A DNA stretch of 64,000 nucleotides. Origin: JAFGPS01 sp964628465. GTDB taxonomy: Bacteria; Planctomycetota; Phycisphaerae; Sedimentisphaerales; Anaerobacaceae. Below are positions 9,601-17,655 of the stretch, one piece after another (within the stretch, counting starts at the first letter, position 1; each line of letters begins with the position of its first letter). The position numbers and the translations under genes were made by a program. The notes under the pieces were generated by a model. It saw nothing but the letters and a program-made list of their open reading frames with translations, made no database searches and was not told the origin of the DNA. The stretch lies in assembly GCA_964628465.1 (NCBI GenBank), contig CAZVOA010000013.1, positions 1 to 64,000 on the forward strand, in the 5' to 3' direction.

Positions 9601-10043
9601 ACGCCGCTATCGATTTGGGATTCGCGATGTTTATACCGAAAAATTATATCCCGATAGACAGACAGAGAATGGATGCCTACCGCAGAATCGCCGTAATCAG
9701 AAACGCTGAAGATTTGCGGCAGATTCGCGATGAATTCGCCGACGTTTACGGCCCGGTACCGGAAGATGTGAACATGCTTCTCGAATTGGCGGAATTGCGT
9801 ATTATGGCGGGTAAACGCGAAATTAAAAGCATTGTCGCACATGGGCTGAATTTGATTTTCTCATTCGAGAATAATCATAATAAATCAGACATAAAATTGT
9901 TTGAAAATATTTCCGGAAAGGTTAGAATACACGATGAGAAAACAATTTACGTGCAACTGACGAAAAACTACTTCGAGCCGAGAACTATAATTATGGTATT
10001 GAGAAAAATTCTGGGAGAGAAAAATGAACGAGGAATACACTAA
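6699..10043 (+). CDS. mfd: Transcription-repair coupling factor Mfd
   Basis: Full-length Mfd of 1114 residues. It removes RNA polymerase stalled at DNA damage and recruits the UvrABC nucleotide excision repair system. Visible domains are a UvrB-like N-terminal region, the CarD-like RNA-polymerase-interaction domain starting near residue 443 (LQKGDYVVHASYGIGKYLGI), and the helicase motor with Walker A GDVGYGKTE (about residue 600) and DEEQRFG in motif II. Motif III is TATPIPRTLHMSLLGLRDIS, followed by the TRG region and a C-terminal domain near YGPVPEDVNMLLELAELR. The last 20 bases overlap the start of a pseudopilin gene. Its start lacks a ribosome site (see the promoter entry). Confidence 0.97.
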   Translation: MDIVQDKSVKEILNRLTQKSGFTDCVKIEGTWGSFARLLISHISTETNRPILYVCAHIDDADKALDDINTFFAAQVSGPRMPNSEAHAAARIEILSAWEGEEDLADATDEIRAERLRLVSRLSGDKFIIPASVQALCQPVPNPKDIESGSLVLQVNKQVSPEDAVKWLVDNGFERTDRVDLPGQFSLRGGIVDIYAPLANRESNKNTQEQHGIDAIRIEFFGDTIESIRQIDLDTQRSNIEIDNIKIVSAICGTGFDHKELFLNILPKNTIIVFEEPNDIEEVAKVFLNRAENPERLYSWEEIYQAASNFTQLHICRFAAGQPEDFIKVDIKSVQQYQHKATSIWAGHKAALEELLKEAKHGKKVMFYCESAAEQKRVTEIIKETNQEIPANFIILLGFIHQGFVINSLDTIVISHHELFGQFTMRQRRRPARATMPVDSLSDLQKGDYVVHASYGIGKYLGIESITEKNAAGAEGVNEYLTIEYADKEKIQVSVRNIALVQKFIGTSPTRPALSKVGSKKWQKQKEKVTRSIQDLAAELLEVQAKRQSEGGIAFAKDSKWQVEFEESFPYQETPDQSIAIEQIKNDMRQPIVMDRLLCGDVGYGKTEIAMRAAFKAVDNGKQVAVLTPTTVLSVQHGRTFTERFADFPVWIEVLNRFKTSGQAKEIIERTREGKVDILIGTHRLLSGDIAFKDLGLLIIDEEQRFGVAHKEKLKKLRVNVDILTLTATPIPRTLHMSLLGLRDISSLGTPPLDRRSIVTSVTAYNNQLITKVINRELNRQGQVFFLHNRVQSIDKKAWEIRQLVPEAKIGIAHGQMTKSELEKAMVDFVTGKIDVLVCTTIIESGLDIPNANTILINDADRFGLAELHQLRGRVGRYKHRAYAYMLLPMSRPITPIATKRLKAIEEYSHLGAGFRIALRDLEIRGAGNILGPEQSGHIQTVGYQMYCELLADAVRKMKNEPVEPIPHAAIDLGFAMFIPKNYIPIDRQRMDAYRRIAVIRNAEDLRQIRDEFADVYGPVPEDVNMLLELAELRIMAGKREIKSIVAHGLNLIFSFENNHNKSDIKLFENISGKVRIHDEKTIYVQLTKNYFEPRTIIMVLRKILGEKNERGIH

Positions 10044-10545
10044 AAAATATTTCTTTATCAAAGGCTTTACTATATTTGAGGTTATTCTTTCTATTCTTAT
10101 AATAGTTGCTATTCTATGGTATCTCATACCAGCACTGACTTGCCACCATAAACCTACAAAACGTGTCGTTTGTTATAATAATTTAAAACAATTAGGCACC
10201 GCAATGAGAACTTATGCTAATGAAACTGGCGGAAAATATCCATCCGCGAATAAATGGTGTGATTTAATTAAACCTTATCTCGATCGGAGAGTAGAAGACA
10301 AAATATTTCAATGCCCTTCTGCAGAAAAAGCCCGTTGTAATTATGCAATGAATCCTAACTGCGAACCCAATTCACCTCCTGGTACAGTCTTACTTTTCGA
10401 AACCAAAGGCGGCTGGAATCTCTCCGGCGGCCTGGAACTTGTTACCATAGATAATCATAGCGGAACTGGTTGTGTAATTTTATTTAATTCTGGTAATGTT
10501 AATTATATTGTAAAAGAGAAAATCCCCAATTTGAAGTGGGAATAA
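10024..10545 (+). CDS. Pseudopilin-like protein overlapping the mfd end
   Basis: Protein of 173 residues with a class III prepilin signal: a short positively charged leader ending in KG, then FTIFEVILS (Glu at +5) and a hydrophobic helix ending in LIPAL. The globular part has NLKQLGTAMRTYANE and CPSA motifs typical of planctomycete DUF1559-like pseudopilins. It also has a degenerate H-x9-DG tail (HSGTGCVILFNSGNV, with the DG replaced by SG). It would be cut by the prepilin peptidase at 53.4-54.6 kb. The ATG lies inside mfd (20-base overlap), preceded by GGGAGA, so it is translationally coupled to a DNA repair gene, an odd partner. Confidence 0.82.
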   Translation: MNEEYTKKYFFIKGFTIFEVILSILIIVAILWYLIPALTCHHKPTKRVVCYNNLKQLGTAMRTYANETGGKYPSANKWCDLIKPYLDRRVEDKIFQCPSAEKARCNYAMNPNCEPNSPPGTVLLFETKGGWNLSGGLELVTIDNHSGTGCVILFNSGNVNYIVKEKIPNLKWE

Positions 10546-10653
10546 GGCACTTTATTCATCAAATTAGCGAAAGTCCGAAAGTATTTTTGCCTGAAATGCC
10601 GATATAAACGTGGATTTTAAGGTTATTTATCTGTTTAATTGAAAGGTTTAGGA

Positions 10654-11316
10654 ATGAAAAAAGGATTTTTCGCTGCTGCATTATTAACTTTGTCATTTTT
10701 ATTTATTATCGGGACAGGCTGCCAGGATTCCGGCACTTTAGCCGTATCAGGAAAAGCCGGAACAACCGGACTTGGCGGTGAAGTTACTATAGGATTATTA
10801 ACCGATCTTAACGCTCGAGCCGGTTTAAATACGATGGATTTTGATGTCGATGAGAAATTCGACGATGTCGAATATGAACTTGGAGTAAATTTTGATTCGA
10901 TGTCCGGGCTAATCGACTGGTATATTTTCGATGGCTCATTTCATCTGACCGGCGGAGTTTATTCGCTGGATCATGAAATAAGCCTGGATGCTACACCAAC
11001 AGGATCTGTCGATATCGGTGATACAACATATGATTTTGGCGATGTTGGTACAATAAAAGGTAAGGCAACAATTGACGGCTTATCCCCTTATTTTGGAATA
11101 GGATGGGGAAATCCTATGAGAAGTAATAGAAGATGGGGTTTCACCCTTGATTTAGGTGTGATATTTACGGATTCACCAGAAGTTTCATTATATGCGACAG
11201 GAAGTGCATCAACTCTTGCGGATGATATAGAAAAAGAACGAAAAAAAATCGAGGATGATTTGGATGGGATCAAGTTCTATCCGGTAGCAACTTTGGGATT
11301 ATTCATAAGATTTTAA
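10654..11316 (+). CDS. Predicted outer-membrane-type lipoprotein, function unknown
   Basis: 220 residues. A lipoprotein signal peptide with lipobox IIGTGC ends near residue 23. The rest alternates hydrophobic and polar residues in beta-strand fashion (VTIGLLTDLNARAGLN, GLSPYFGIGWG, WGFTLDLGVIF) and ends in an aromatic residue (GLFIRF), typical of small outer-membrane beta-barrels. The ATG at 10654 is preferred over a TTG 15 bases earlier because AAAGG lies seven bases upstream and the signal peptide then begins MKKGFF. It may be a porin-like or surface protein; no enzyme motif is visible. It precedes the isomerase lipoprotein gene by 64 bases. Confidence 0.65.
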   Translation: MKKGFFAAALLTLSFLFIIGTGCQDSGTLAVSGKAGTTGLGGEVTIGLLTDLNARAGLNTMDFDVDEKFDDVEYELGVNFDSMSGLIDWYIFDGSFHLTGGVYSLDHEISLDATPTGSVDIGDTTYDFGDVGTIKGKATIDGLSPYFGIGWGNPMRSNRRWGFTLDLGVIFTDSPEVSLYATGSASTLADDIEKERKKIEDDLDGIKFYPVATLGLFIRF

Positions 11317-11380
11317 ATTTCAATTGTGTTTTTGGGATTTTTCCTTATTATAAGCACATAAATTTGATTTTTAAATTGTT

Positions 11381-12538
11381 ATGTATAGAATTTCTGGCTG
11401 CATTTTGTTACTTTTTGCGTTACTGGCTGGAGGCTGTGAAAAGCCTGCGGAGCCGACTTTGAAGAATCTTGAGTTGACTCCCATTCCCGGCAGCGATGAA
11501 TTTCTATTTGTCAATTCCAAAGAAGAACCGGTTTTATTGGTAGCCGGAAAGGAAATAACTTCGGATGATATAATCAATACTCCTGTAAGATCGGGTACTT
11601 CAGTTATAATTCCAGGTGAATTCTTTGCGGAATTTGCCAGGAGTATGAATGCCGATGAGTTCAGGGAAAAAATACATGATCGCCTGCTGGCCATCCTTGC
11701 GGACAGAATTTCTGATATTCTTCTTTATAAGAGCGCAAAAAAGGAAATTGGCGACAGTATCGATGATTATTTGGAAAAAACAATCGACAGTGAAATCAGG
11801 AAAAAAGTCCAGCAATTCGGAGGTGACGAATTAAAAGCCGACGAGGCGATAAAAGAAGCCTGGCATGACCGCGAGACGTACAAAAAAGAACTGCGAAGAG
11901 AAATCCTGATACAATGGTATCTAAGTACTCAAAAATCCGATGATAGCTTTATTCCTTATCGAAGACTAATCAGGAAATACGATAGTATGAAAGATGAGAA
12001 CTTCGTGATAAAGCCTGTAATAGAATTTCGTTCGATTGACATCAGACCTTCAAGTCTTCAGTTACCAGACCCGAACATGGACAGAAACAAATATGCCGGG
12101 AATTTAGCAAATGAATTATACGCAAAATTAAAGTCTGGCGAGGATTTCGGTGAACTTGCGACAACATATTCACATGGTCACAGAAAAAGTTTCGCAGGAT
12201 TGTGGGAGCCGCTTAACCCGGATTCATTAGCGGCACCTTTCGATATATTGGCCACGACAGCCATGAAAATGAACCCCGGCGAAATCTCTGAACCTATAAT
12301 AACAGATTCATATATTTTTATAATAAAACTCGAAAAGAAAACACCCGCCGGATATATACCGTTCGAACAAGTACAAGTTAAGGTTAGAAAAGCGGTAATC
12401 AAAGAGCAAAATGACGCTAAAGCCATGAGCCAGCTTGATAAGAGTATAAATCAGCAGATGGAACGATTCGAGACAGTGGTTTTCGTCGATTATTGTCTCG
12501 ATAAAATCCATAAGAAAAGCAATCAGGACAAAAAATGA
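11381..12538 (+). CDS. Parvulin-type peptidyl-prolyl isomerase lipoprotein (SurA/PrsA-like)
   Basis: Periplasmic chaperone of 385 residues anchored by a lipobox (LLAGGC, Cys near residue 19). The middle is helical and charged, as in SurA-type chaperone domains. The isomerase domain lies at about residues 220-340 with the recognisable core LKSGEDFGELATTYSHGHRKSFAGLWEP and GEISEPIITDSYIFIIKLEKK. It would help fold outer-membrane proteins, fitting the neighbouring predicted barrel lipoprotein. The final ATGA overlaps the acpS start by four bases, so the two are co-translated. Confidence 0.85.
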   Translation: MYRISGCILLLFALLAGGCEKPAEPTLKNLELTPIPGSDEFLFVNSKEEPVLLVAGKEITSDDIINTPVRSGTSVIIPGEFFAEFARSMNADEFREKIHDRLLAILADRISDILLYKSAKKEIGDSIDDYLEKTIDSEIRKKVQQFGGDELKADEAIKEAWHDRETYKKELRREILIQWYLSTQKSDDSFIPYRRLIRKYDSMKDENFVIKPVIEFRSIDIRPSSLQLPDPNMDRNKYAGNLANELYAKLKSGEDFGELATTYSHGHRKSFAGLWEPLNPDSLAAPFDILATTAMKMNPGEISEPIITDSYIFIIKLEKKTPAGYIPFEQVQVKVRKAVIKEQNDAKAMSQLDKSINQQMERFETVVFVDYCLDKIHKKSNQDKK

Positions 12539-12930
12539 TTATCGCTCACGGCATCGATCTTGTTGATTTCCCCCGCATAGAAGAAATGATAAATCGTCAC
12601 GAGGATCGATTTCTCAATCGTGTTTTTACAAAAACCGAGCAGGCTTACGCCGAATCGAAAAAGAATCGCATTGAAAAATACGCCGGTCGATTCGCCGCCA
12701 AAGAAGCAGTTCTAAAACTCATAGGAACAGGATGGCGCGGGAAAATCGCTTGGACTGACATCGAGATAGTAAATACAAGCAGCGGCCAGCCCCAGGTTAA
12801 TCTTGATGGTGAAGTAAAAATTATCGCGGAAAAACTCGGCATTACACAAATCAGTATCAGCATCACTCATACCGCGAATTTTGCGATAGCTTCAGCGGTC
12901 GCGTTGTCTTGTGCAAATTCTGATTCATAA
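12535..12930 (+). CDS. acpS: Holo-[acyl-carrier-protein] synthase
   Basis: Transfers 4'-phosphopantetheine from CoA to acyl carrier protein. The 131-residue length is normal for the family. Motifs are the Mg-binding GIDLVDFPRIEE at the N-terminus, FTKTEQAY, the family signature RFAAKEAVLKLIGTG (Glu as metal ligand) and the C-terminal ISITHTANFAIASAVA. Its ATG overlaps the stop of the isomerase gene (ATGA), and it ends 26 bases before the convergent membrane-protein gene. Confidence 0.95.
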   Translation: MIIAHGIDLVDFPRIEEMINRHEDRFLNRVFTKTEQAYAESKKNRIEKYAGRFAAKEAVLKLIGTGWRGKIAWTDIEIVNTSSGQPQVNLDGEVKIIAEKLGITQISISITHTANFAIASAVALSCANSDS

Positions 12931-12955
12931 CACAGTTGACGAATATATTGCTTAT

Positions 12956-13993
12956 TTATATTTCCTTATTTCCTTTTTTGTTTGCGTAATCTATCGCGAG
13001 TTTACCTCTTACGCGTTCGAGCATTTCCGCTTTAGACTTGATTCTCCAGACAAGTAACGAAAGAGGCTCCTTATTTTTATCCTTGAAAGATATAATAATT
13101 CTTCCGAAACCCATAACGCGTTCAAGAATGTCACTGGTATCAATCTTTGTATTATAATCTTCCCTGCCAATCTGCTCACCCGATTCCGTTGGCCCGCCCT
13201 GAATGTTAATATAATTCGGAGTTAAAGTTATATAATAAAACAATCCTTTGAGCCATGATACGAAAATTGTTGCCATACCCAATATTCCGACAAGGAGATA
13301 TACCGCCGCGTTCATGGAAATCGCTATATTTTTAAAAAACCAAAGAAAGGCAGTGACTTTTCCAAGCAGATGCAGCCACAAAAGAAAGAACCCCGCGCTT
13401 ATTAAAAATATGAGCGAAATTTTTATACTAATATTATATTCCTCGATAAGAAAGTTCAGAAAGAAAACAGCGAACCATATCCCTCCTATTACAGTTCCGT
13501 TAATCCATGGTATCTGCAATAACACAGCCGCGAGAAATGAAACTATAATAGTGGGAAAATAAAGAGCTTTCGGCGTCAGGTTATAAATAACAAGGTAATC
13601 ATCTATATCCGGATCATCGTTCATCAATTTTTCCATTTTCAATCTTGTTCTGAATGTTTTCCTGAGAAACAGCCACACGGCAGCCCCGGCAATAATAAGT
13701 CCAGCCGCGATATAAAAAGCCAGCATTTGATTTGAAAACCAGCCATCATTGTTTGCTACCGAAATGATATAAATAATAAATCCCACAAAAACAATAGCGG
13801 CAAGAGATATGGCTGTGATTTTAATGATTTTTTTGAGGTTCTTTTTTGGCTTTTCTACAAACTTTTCCTGAGACTGTTCTGTGAGAATTTCAGGATTCTG
13901 TTCCAAAGGCTGTTCTACCACCGATTCTTCTATAGGGTGTTGTGTATTATTCTGCTCATCAGGAATCTTATCTTGATTTTGCTCATCATTCAT
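12956..13993 (-). CDS. Membrane protein with C-terminal PH-like domain
   Basis: 345 residues. The N-terminus is Gln/Glu/Pro-rich and cytosolic (residues 1-45). About six hydrophobic segments follow, including IIKITAISLAAIVFVGFI and AFYIAAGLIIAGAAVWLFL. The last 90 residues (FYYITLTPNYINIQGG, ERVMGFGRIIISF, LSLLVWRIKSKAEMLERVR) resemble a bacterial PH-type (bPH_2) domain. Function is unknown; such proteins are usually linked to membrane organisation or stress. A GGGAG site precedes the ATG. It lies 20 bases after the TolC-like gene, so it is probably the last gene of the efflux operon. Confidence 0.6.
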   Translation of the reverse strand: MNDEQNQDKIPDEQNNTQHPIEESVVEQPLEQNPEILTEQSQEKFVEKPKKNLKKIIKITAISLAAIVFVGFIIYIISVANNDGWFSNQMLAFYIAAGLIIAGAAVWLFLRKTFRTRLKMEKLMNDDPDIDDYLVIYNLTPKALYFPTIIVSFLAAVLLQIPWINGTVIGGIWFAVFFLNFLIEEYNISIKISLIFLISAGFFLLWLHLLGKVTAFLWFFKNIAISMNAAVYLLVGILGMATIFVSWLKGLFYYITLTPNYINIQGGPTESGEQIGREDYNTKIDTSDILERVMGFGRIIISFKDKNKEPLSLLVWRIKSKAEMLERVRGKLAIDYANKKGNKEI

Positions 13994-14013
13994 AATAAAC
14001 TCCCTGTTATTTT

Positions 14014-15639
14014 TTAGTTCGTATCTACTTCTATATCTATCGGCTCCCAGCGTATTTTCGCTGAACCAAAAATTGTTCCTGTCGCATAAGCCAAATCTAC
14101 AAGCGAAATCTGGTAATCCACAAGTGCGGAAATTTCCGCACTTTGTGCATTGGCGAAATTCGCCTGAGTCTGAAGAACATCCGTAGATGTCACCAAACCA
14201 AGCTCGAACTGACGCCTTTCCGTTTCGTATAGCCGCCCCTCAAGAATCGCGCTTTGCCTGCTCGCGAGAATTCTCTGCCAGTTTGCTTCTACCTGGTCGG
14301 CGGCATTCAATACCTCATATTCAATCGTAGATGCCCTGCTGTCACGGGAAGCTAAACGCTGCCTCTTTTGGTAAACCGCCTGCAGCCACTGACTTTCAGC
14401 GGCTTTATTGCCCAATGGTACCATTAATTGCAGACCGAGACGATGATCTTCAAATCGTTTATCCAAAAGCAAATCATATGAATCATCTCTCGCTCCGCCA
14501 AGACCATTTATATTATACCTATAGTCCATTGTAACCAACGGAAGCATCTGGTTTTTCATGTTTTCGACGGACAATGTATCCTGGGCTATTCTAAGTTCCA
14601 GTTCGAGCATTTCCATACGCTGATCCATCGCAATCTCTACCATTTTGCTCCTGTTAAGTTCATAACGCACAGGGTCAGGTTCCGTAGCCGGTATTAATAT
14701 TGTCTGGCTGCTCATTTGAATATTGCTTTTATTAATCGTCCGCTTAAGTTCCCTCTCCCTGTCACGCACATTATTTTCTGATATAATTATAGCTTCAAGA
14801 CGCTGAGCCGCACCGGCCTGTGTACGAATTACCTCGATTTGCGCCTTTTCGCCAGCTTCGACAAAACGCTCGGCCTGTTCTAAAAGAGCAACCGCAAGGT
14901 CATACTGCTGTTTCCTGACTTCAAGTTCCTTTCTTGCGGCGTAAAGTCTCCAGTATGCTCTATCCACTCCGGCTATAACACGAATCACTTCAAGTTTCGA
15001 GGCGGAATCAGCTATTTGTTTGTTCGTTTCTGCGATTTTAATAGAATACGTACTAACATTTTTACCGGCGTTTCGTAATAACGGCTGAGAAATCGAAATT
15101 GACGAATTTGAACTGTAATAAGGATTCAGCGTTGAAAATATATTATTGGTTTTGCCGTATGAATCTGCAAAATCAAAGTTTACCGTTCCACCAGTGCTTA
15201 AAGGTAACTGGACTCCAAGGTCAATATTTGAATTTTCGCCTTGCGAGCCGGTTAAAGTCGAAGATGTAGGCGTATCTGATTTTGAAAAACTCGCGTTGGC
15301 ATTAAATACAGCTTCAAATTTAGCCCTCTGCTGATTTACACTTTCTTCCGCAATCGCTGGGTTTATAAGCTGAACTTTCAAATCAAGATTATTCTCAAGA
15401 GTCAAAGCGCGGCATTCTTCCAATATGACTTCCATCTTCGCCGGAGCGGGCTCATTCACTTCCTGTTTTGCTTCTTTCGGAGCTTCTGTCAGTTCAAGCG
15501 TATCAATGTCTCGAATCTTTGCGTCTGAAACAGGATAGTATTTATCTTCCTGATTATGCTGACAACCGGACAGAGAAAGAAGTAATATGAAAAAAACATA
15601 CAAACATAAAAATCGCAAATAATATTTCTTTTTATTCAT
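14014..15639 (-). CDS. TolC-family outer-membrane efflux lipoprotein
   Basis: 541 residues with a lipobox (LLSLSGC) near residue 26. The body holds two TolC/OEP repeats rich in long amphipathic helices (for example the QLMVPLGNKAAESQWLQAVY and TEVLQT-like TSTDVLQTQANFANAQ regions). It forms the outer-membrane channel of a tripartite pump. Its first codons overlap the end of the permease gene by eight bases, so it is made with the inner-membrane parts. The lipidated N-terminus is common in OprM-type members. Confidence 0.9.
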   Translation of the reverse strand: MNKKKYYLRFLCLYVFFILLLSLSGCQHNQEDKYYPVSDAKIRDIDTLELTEAPKEAKQEVNEPAPAKMEVILEECRALTLENNLDLKVQLINPAIAEESVNQQRAKFEAVFNANASFSKSDTPTSSTLTGSQGENSNIDLGVQLPLSTGGTVNFDFADSYGKTNNIFSTLNPYYSSNSSISISQPLLRNAGKNVSTYSIKIAETNKQIADSASKLEVIRVIAGVDRAYWRLYAARKELEVRKQQYDLAVALLEQAERFVEAGEKAQIEVIRTQAGAAQRLEAIIISENNVRDRERELKRTINKSNIQMSSQTILIPATEPDPVRYELNRSKMVEIAMDQRMEMLELELRIAQDTLSVENMKNQMLPLVTMDYRYNINGLGGARDDSYDLLLDKRFEDHRLGLQLMVPLGNKAAESQWLQAVYQKRQRLASRDSRASTIEYEVLNAADQVEANWQRILASRQSAILEGRLYETERRQFELGLVTSTDVLQTQANFANAQSAEISALVDYQISLVDLAYATGTIFGSAKIRWEPIDIEVDTN

Positions 15640-16897
15640 GTCTTAATGCCTCAATAGGATCAAGTCTTGCCGCTTTGATCGCCGGGAATATTCCGAAAAA
15701 GATTCCAACTGAACCGGAAAAACCAAATGAAATTGCTATCGCCTGCCAGGGAATATACGCAAGGTCAAGCTCGGCTTTCGGGATGTTAGCAATTGCCATA
15801 GTTAAAAGCTGGCCGATACCAACCCCGATAAGCCCGCCGAAGAAACACAAAACCACCGCCTCAATTAAGAACTGGGTAAGTATAGCTGATTTCTTCGCAC
15901 CGACCGCTTTCCGCAAGCCGATTTCCCTCGTTCGCTCGGAAACAGAAACAAGCATAATATTCATAATACCGACGCCGCCAACTAATAATGAAATTCCCAC
16001 AACTCCCCCCGCGACTAATGTCACCATAATCGCTATCTGGTTGAAGGTCTCTAATGCACTCTGAAGCGATTCTACTCCGAAATTATCAGGTTGACCCGGA
16101 TTAATATTTCTCATCCTTCTAAAGAAAAATTTCAACTCAGCCTGAGCTTCATCCAGAACTTCCGGCGATTTGCTCGCGGCGAATGCCTGAAGCCATGGAT
16201 CGGTTAATTTGTAAACCGTCTTGAATGGTATAAAAACTTCATAGTTCTCACTTTGTCCCATTCCGAAATTCATCTCCGGCCTCGGCTCGATTACTCCGAC
16301 AATAACAAATGAATGATAACCCAATCGAATCACCTGGTTGATACAATCACGGTCTAACTTAAGTTTATCCCGCAATTTAGGCTCAATAAGGCAAACCTGT
16401 CGGGCTTTCATATCGTCAATCGCGGAAAAAGCTCTTCCCATTTGTACAGGCCTGTTTTCTATTTTGTGGTACGCAGGTTCGATTCCTGTAATATTAACCG
16501 CCTCAACTGATTTTTCTCCAAATCTCGCGGTATGTTGTCCACCGGAAGCTATTCTGCTGAAACATTCAACCGATGGGCAATTATCGAGCAAGCCGTCAAA
16601 CTGCTCAGATTTCAGACGAATAGACCACATTGGCGCATTTCTTGAAAATCCCTGATCAGGTCTTGATGGATAAATAAATATCGTATTTGTTCCGAAAGTT
16701 TCAACCTGTGTTAAGATTTTCGCTTTCAGGCCGCTTAATGCGGCGATAACCGCCGTGACAGAAGCGACACCGATTACAATACCAATTGTCGTAAGTGTCG
16801 ATCGCATTTTATTGGCCCATATCTGACCAAGAGCCAGATATACGCTTTGATATAAAAGACGAATAAAAATCAGGGGCGTCTGTAAAATAAACTTCAT
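15632..16897 (-). CDS. MacB-type ABC transporter permease
   Basis: 421 residues. A transmembrane helix near residues 33-55 follows NKMRSTLTTIGIVIGVASV, the signature of the MacB periplasmic-core family. A periplasmic domain of about 210 residues comes next, then an FtsX-like block of three helices (LVAGGVVGISLLVGGVGIMNIM, ERTREIGLRKAVGAKKSAIL, and a last pair). It powers mechanotransmission rather than classical substrate passage. It overlaps the ATPase gene by four bases upstream and the TolC-like gene by eight bases downstream. Confidence 0.93.
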   Translation of the reverse strand: MKFILQTPLIFIRLLYQSVYLALGQIWANKMRSTLTTIGIVIGVASVTAVIAALSGLKAKILTQVETFGTNTIFIYPSRPDQGFSRNAPMWSIRLKSEQFDGLLDNCPSVECFSRIASGGQHTARFGEKSVEAVNITGIEPAYHKIENRPVQMGRAFSAIDDMKARQVCLIEPKLRDKLKLDRDCINQVIRLGYHSFVIVGVIEPRPEMNFGMGQSENYEVFIPFKTVYKLTDPWLQAFAASKSPEVLDEAQAELKFFFRRMRNINPGQPDNFGVESLQSALETFNQIAIMVTLVAGGVVGISLLVGGVGIMNIMLVSVSERTREIGLRKAVGAKKSAILTQFLIEAVVLCFFGGLIGVGIGQLLTMAIANIPKAELDLAYIPWQAIAISFGFSGSVGIFFGIFPAIKAARLDPIEALRHE

Positions 16898-17655
16898 ATT
16901 TTTTTGCCCTCCGAACTTTTATTTTCTTTATTAAATTTCAGACTTCTCTCTGTTGGAGAATCGCTTTGAATGCGGCCGTCTCTCATACGTATAATCCTGT
17001 GAGCATAATGCGCGATATCATCTTCATGCGTGACAAGGATAATTGTTTGTCCCTGGCTATGCAGCTTATCAAATAATTCCATGATTCCTTCGCTCGTTTT
17101 AGTATCAAGATTACCCGTCGGCTCATCGGCAAGTAAAATACTCGGCTTGCAGATAAGCGCTCTTGCGATTGCGACACGCTGTTTTTCTCCGCCGGAAAGC
17201 TGGTTCGGTTTATGGCTTACTCTTCCGGCAAGACCAACCATTTCAAGCACATCCATTGCTCTTTTGCGTCGGCTCCACCAGCCGTCACGTGAATAAATCA
17301 GCGGCATCTCGACATTTTTCAACGCACTCGAATGGCCAAGCAGCTCGAAAGACTGGAAAACAAAGCCAATTCTTTCATTGCGAACCTGCGCAAGAGCGGC
17401 ATCGCTCATTTTCGTCGTGTCCTGGCCATCCAGCTCATAAATACCATGAGTCGCTTTATCCAAACAGCCCAGTACATTCATTAAGGTGCTTTTACCTGAA
17501 CCGGAAGGCCCCATTATAGCGACATACTCATTCTCTTTAATCAAGAGATTTACTCCATCAAGCGCATGTATATTATCTACGCCAACTTTGTAAACACGTT
17601 TGACGTCATGGAGACGAATTACATTCCTGTCTGAATTTTTAGATACTGTTTGCAT
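16894..17655 (-). CDS. ABC transporter ATPase (MacB/LolD class)
   Basis: 253-residue ATPase with Walker A GPSGSGKSTLMN, signature LSGGEKQRVAIARAL, Walker B ILLADEPTGNLD and switch His in ILVTHEDD. In this operon the ATPase and permease are separate proteins, unlike E. coli MacB where they are fused. It overlaps both neighbours (17 bases with the adaptor, four with the permease), showing tight co-translation. Confidence 0.95.
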   Translation of the reverse strand: MQTVSKNSDRNVIRLHDVKRVYKVGVDNIHALDGVNLLIKENEYVAIMGPSGSGKSTLMNVLGCLDKATHGIYELDGQDTTKMSDAALAQVRNERIGFVFQSFELLGHSSALKNVEMPLIYSRDGWWSRRKRAMDVLEMVGLAGRVSHKPNQLSGGEKQRVAIARALICKPSILLADEPTGNLDTKTSEGIMELFDKLHSQGQTIILVTHEDDIAHYAHRIIRMRDGRIQSDSPTERSLKFNKENKSSEGKKI

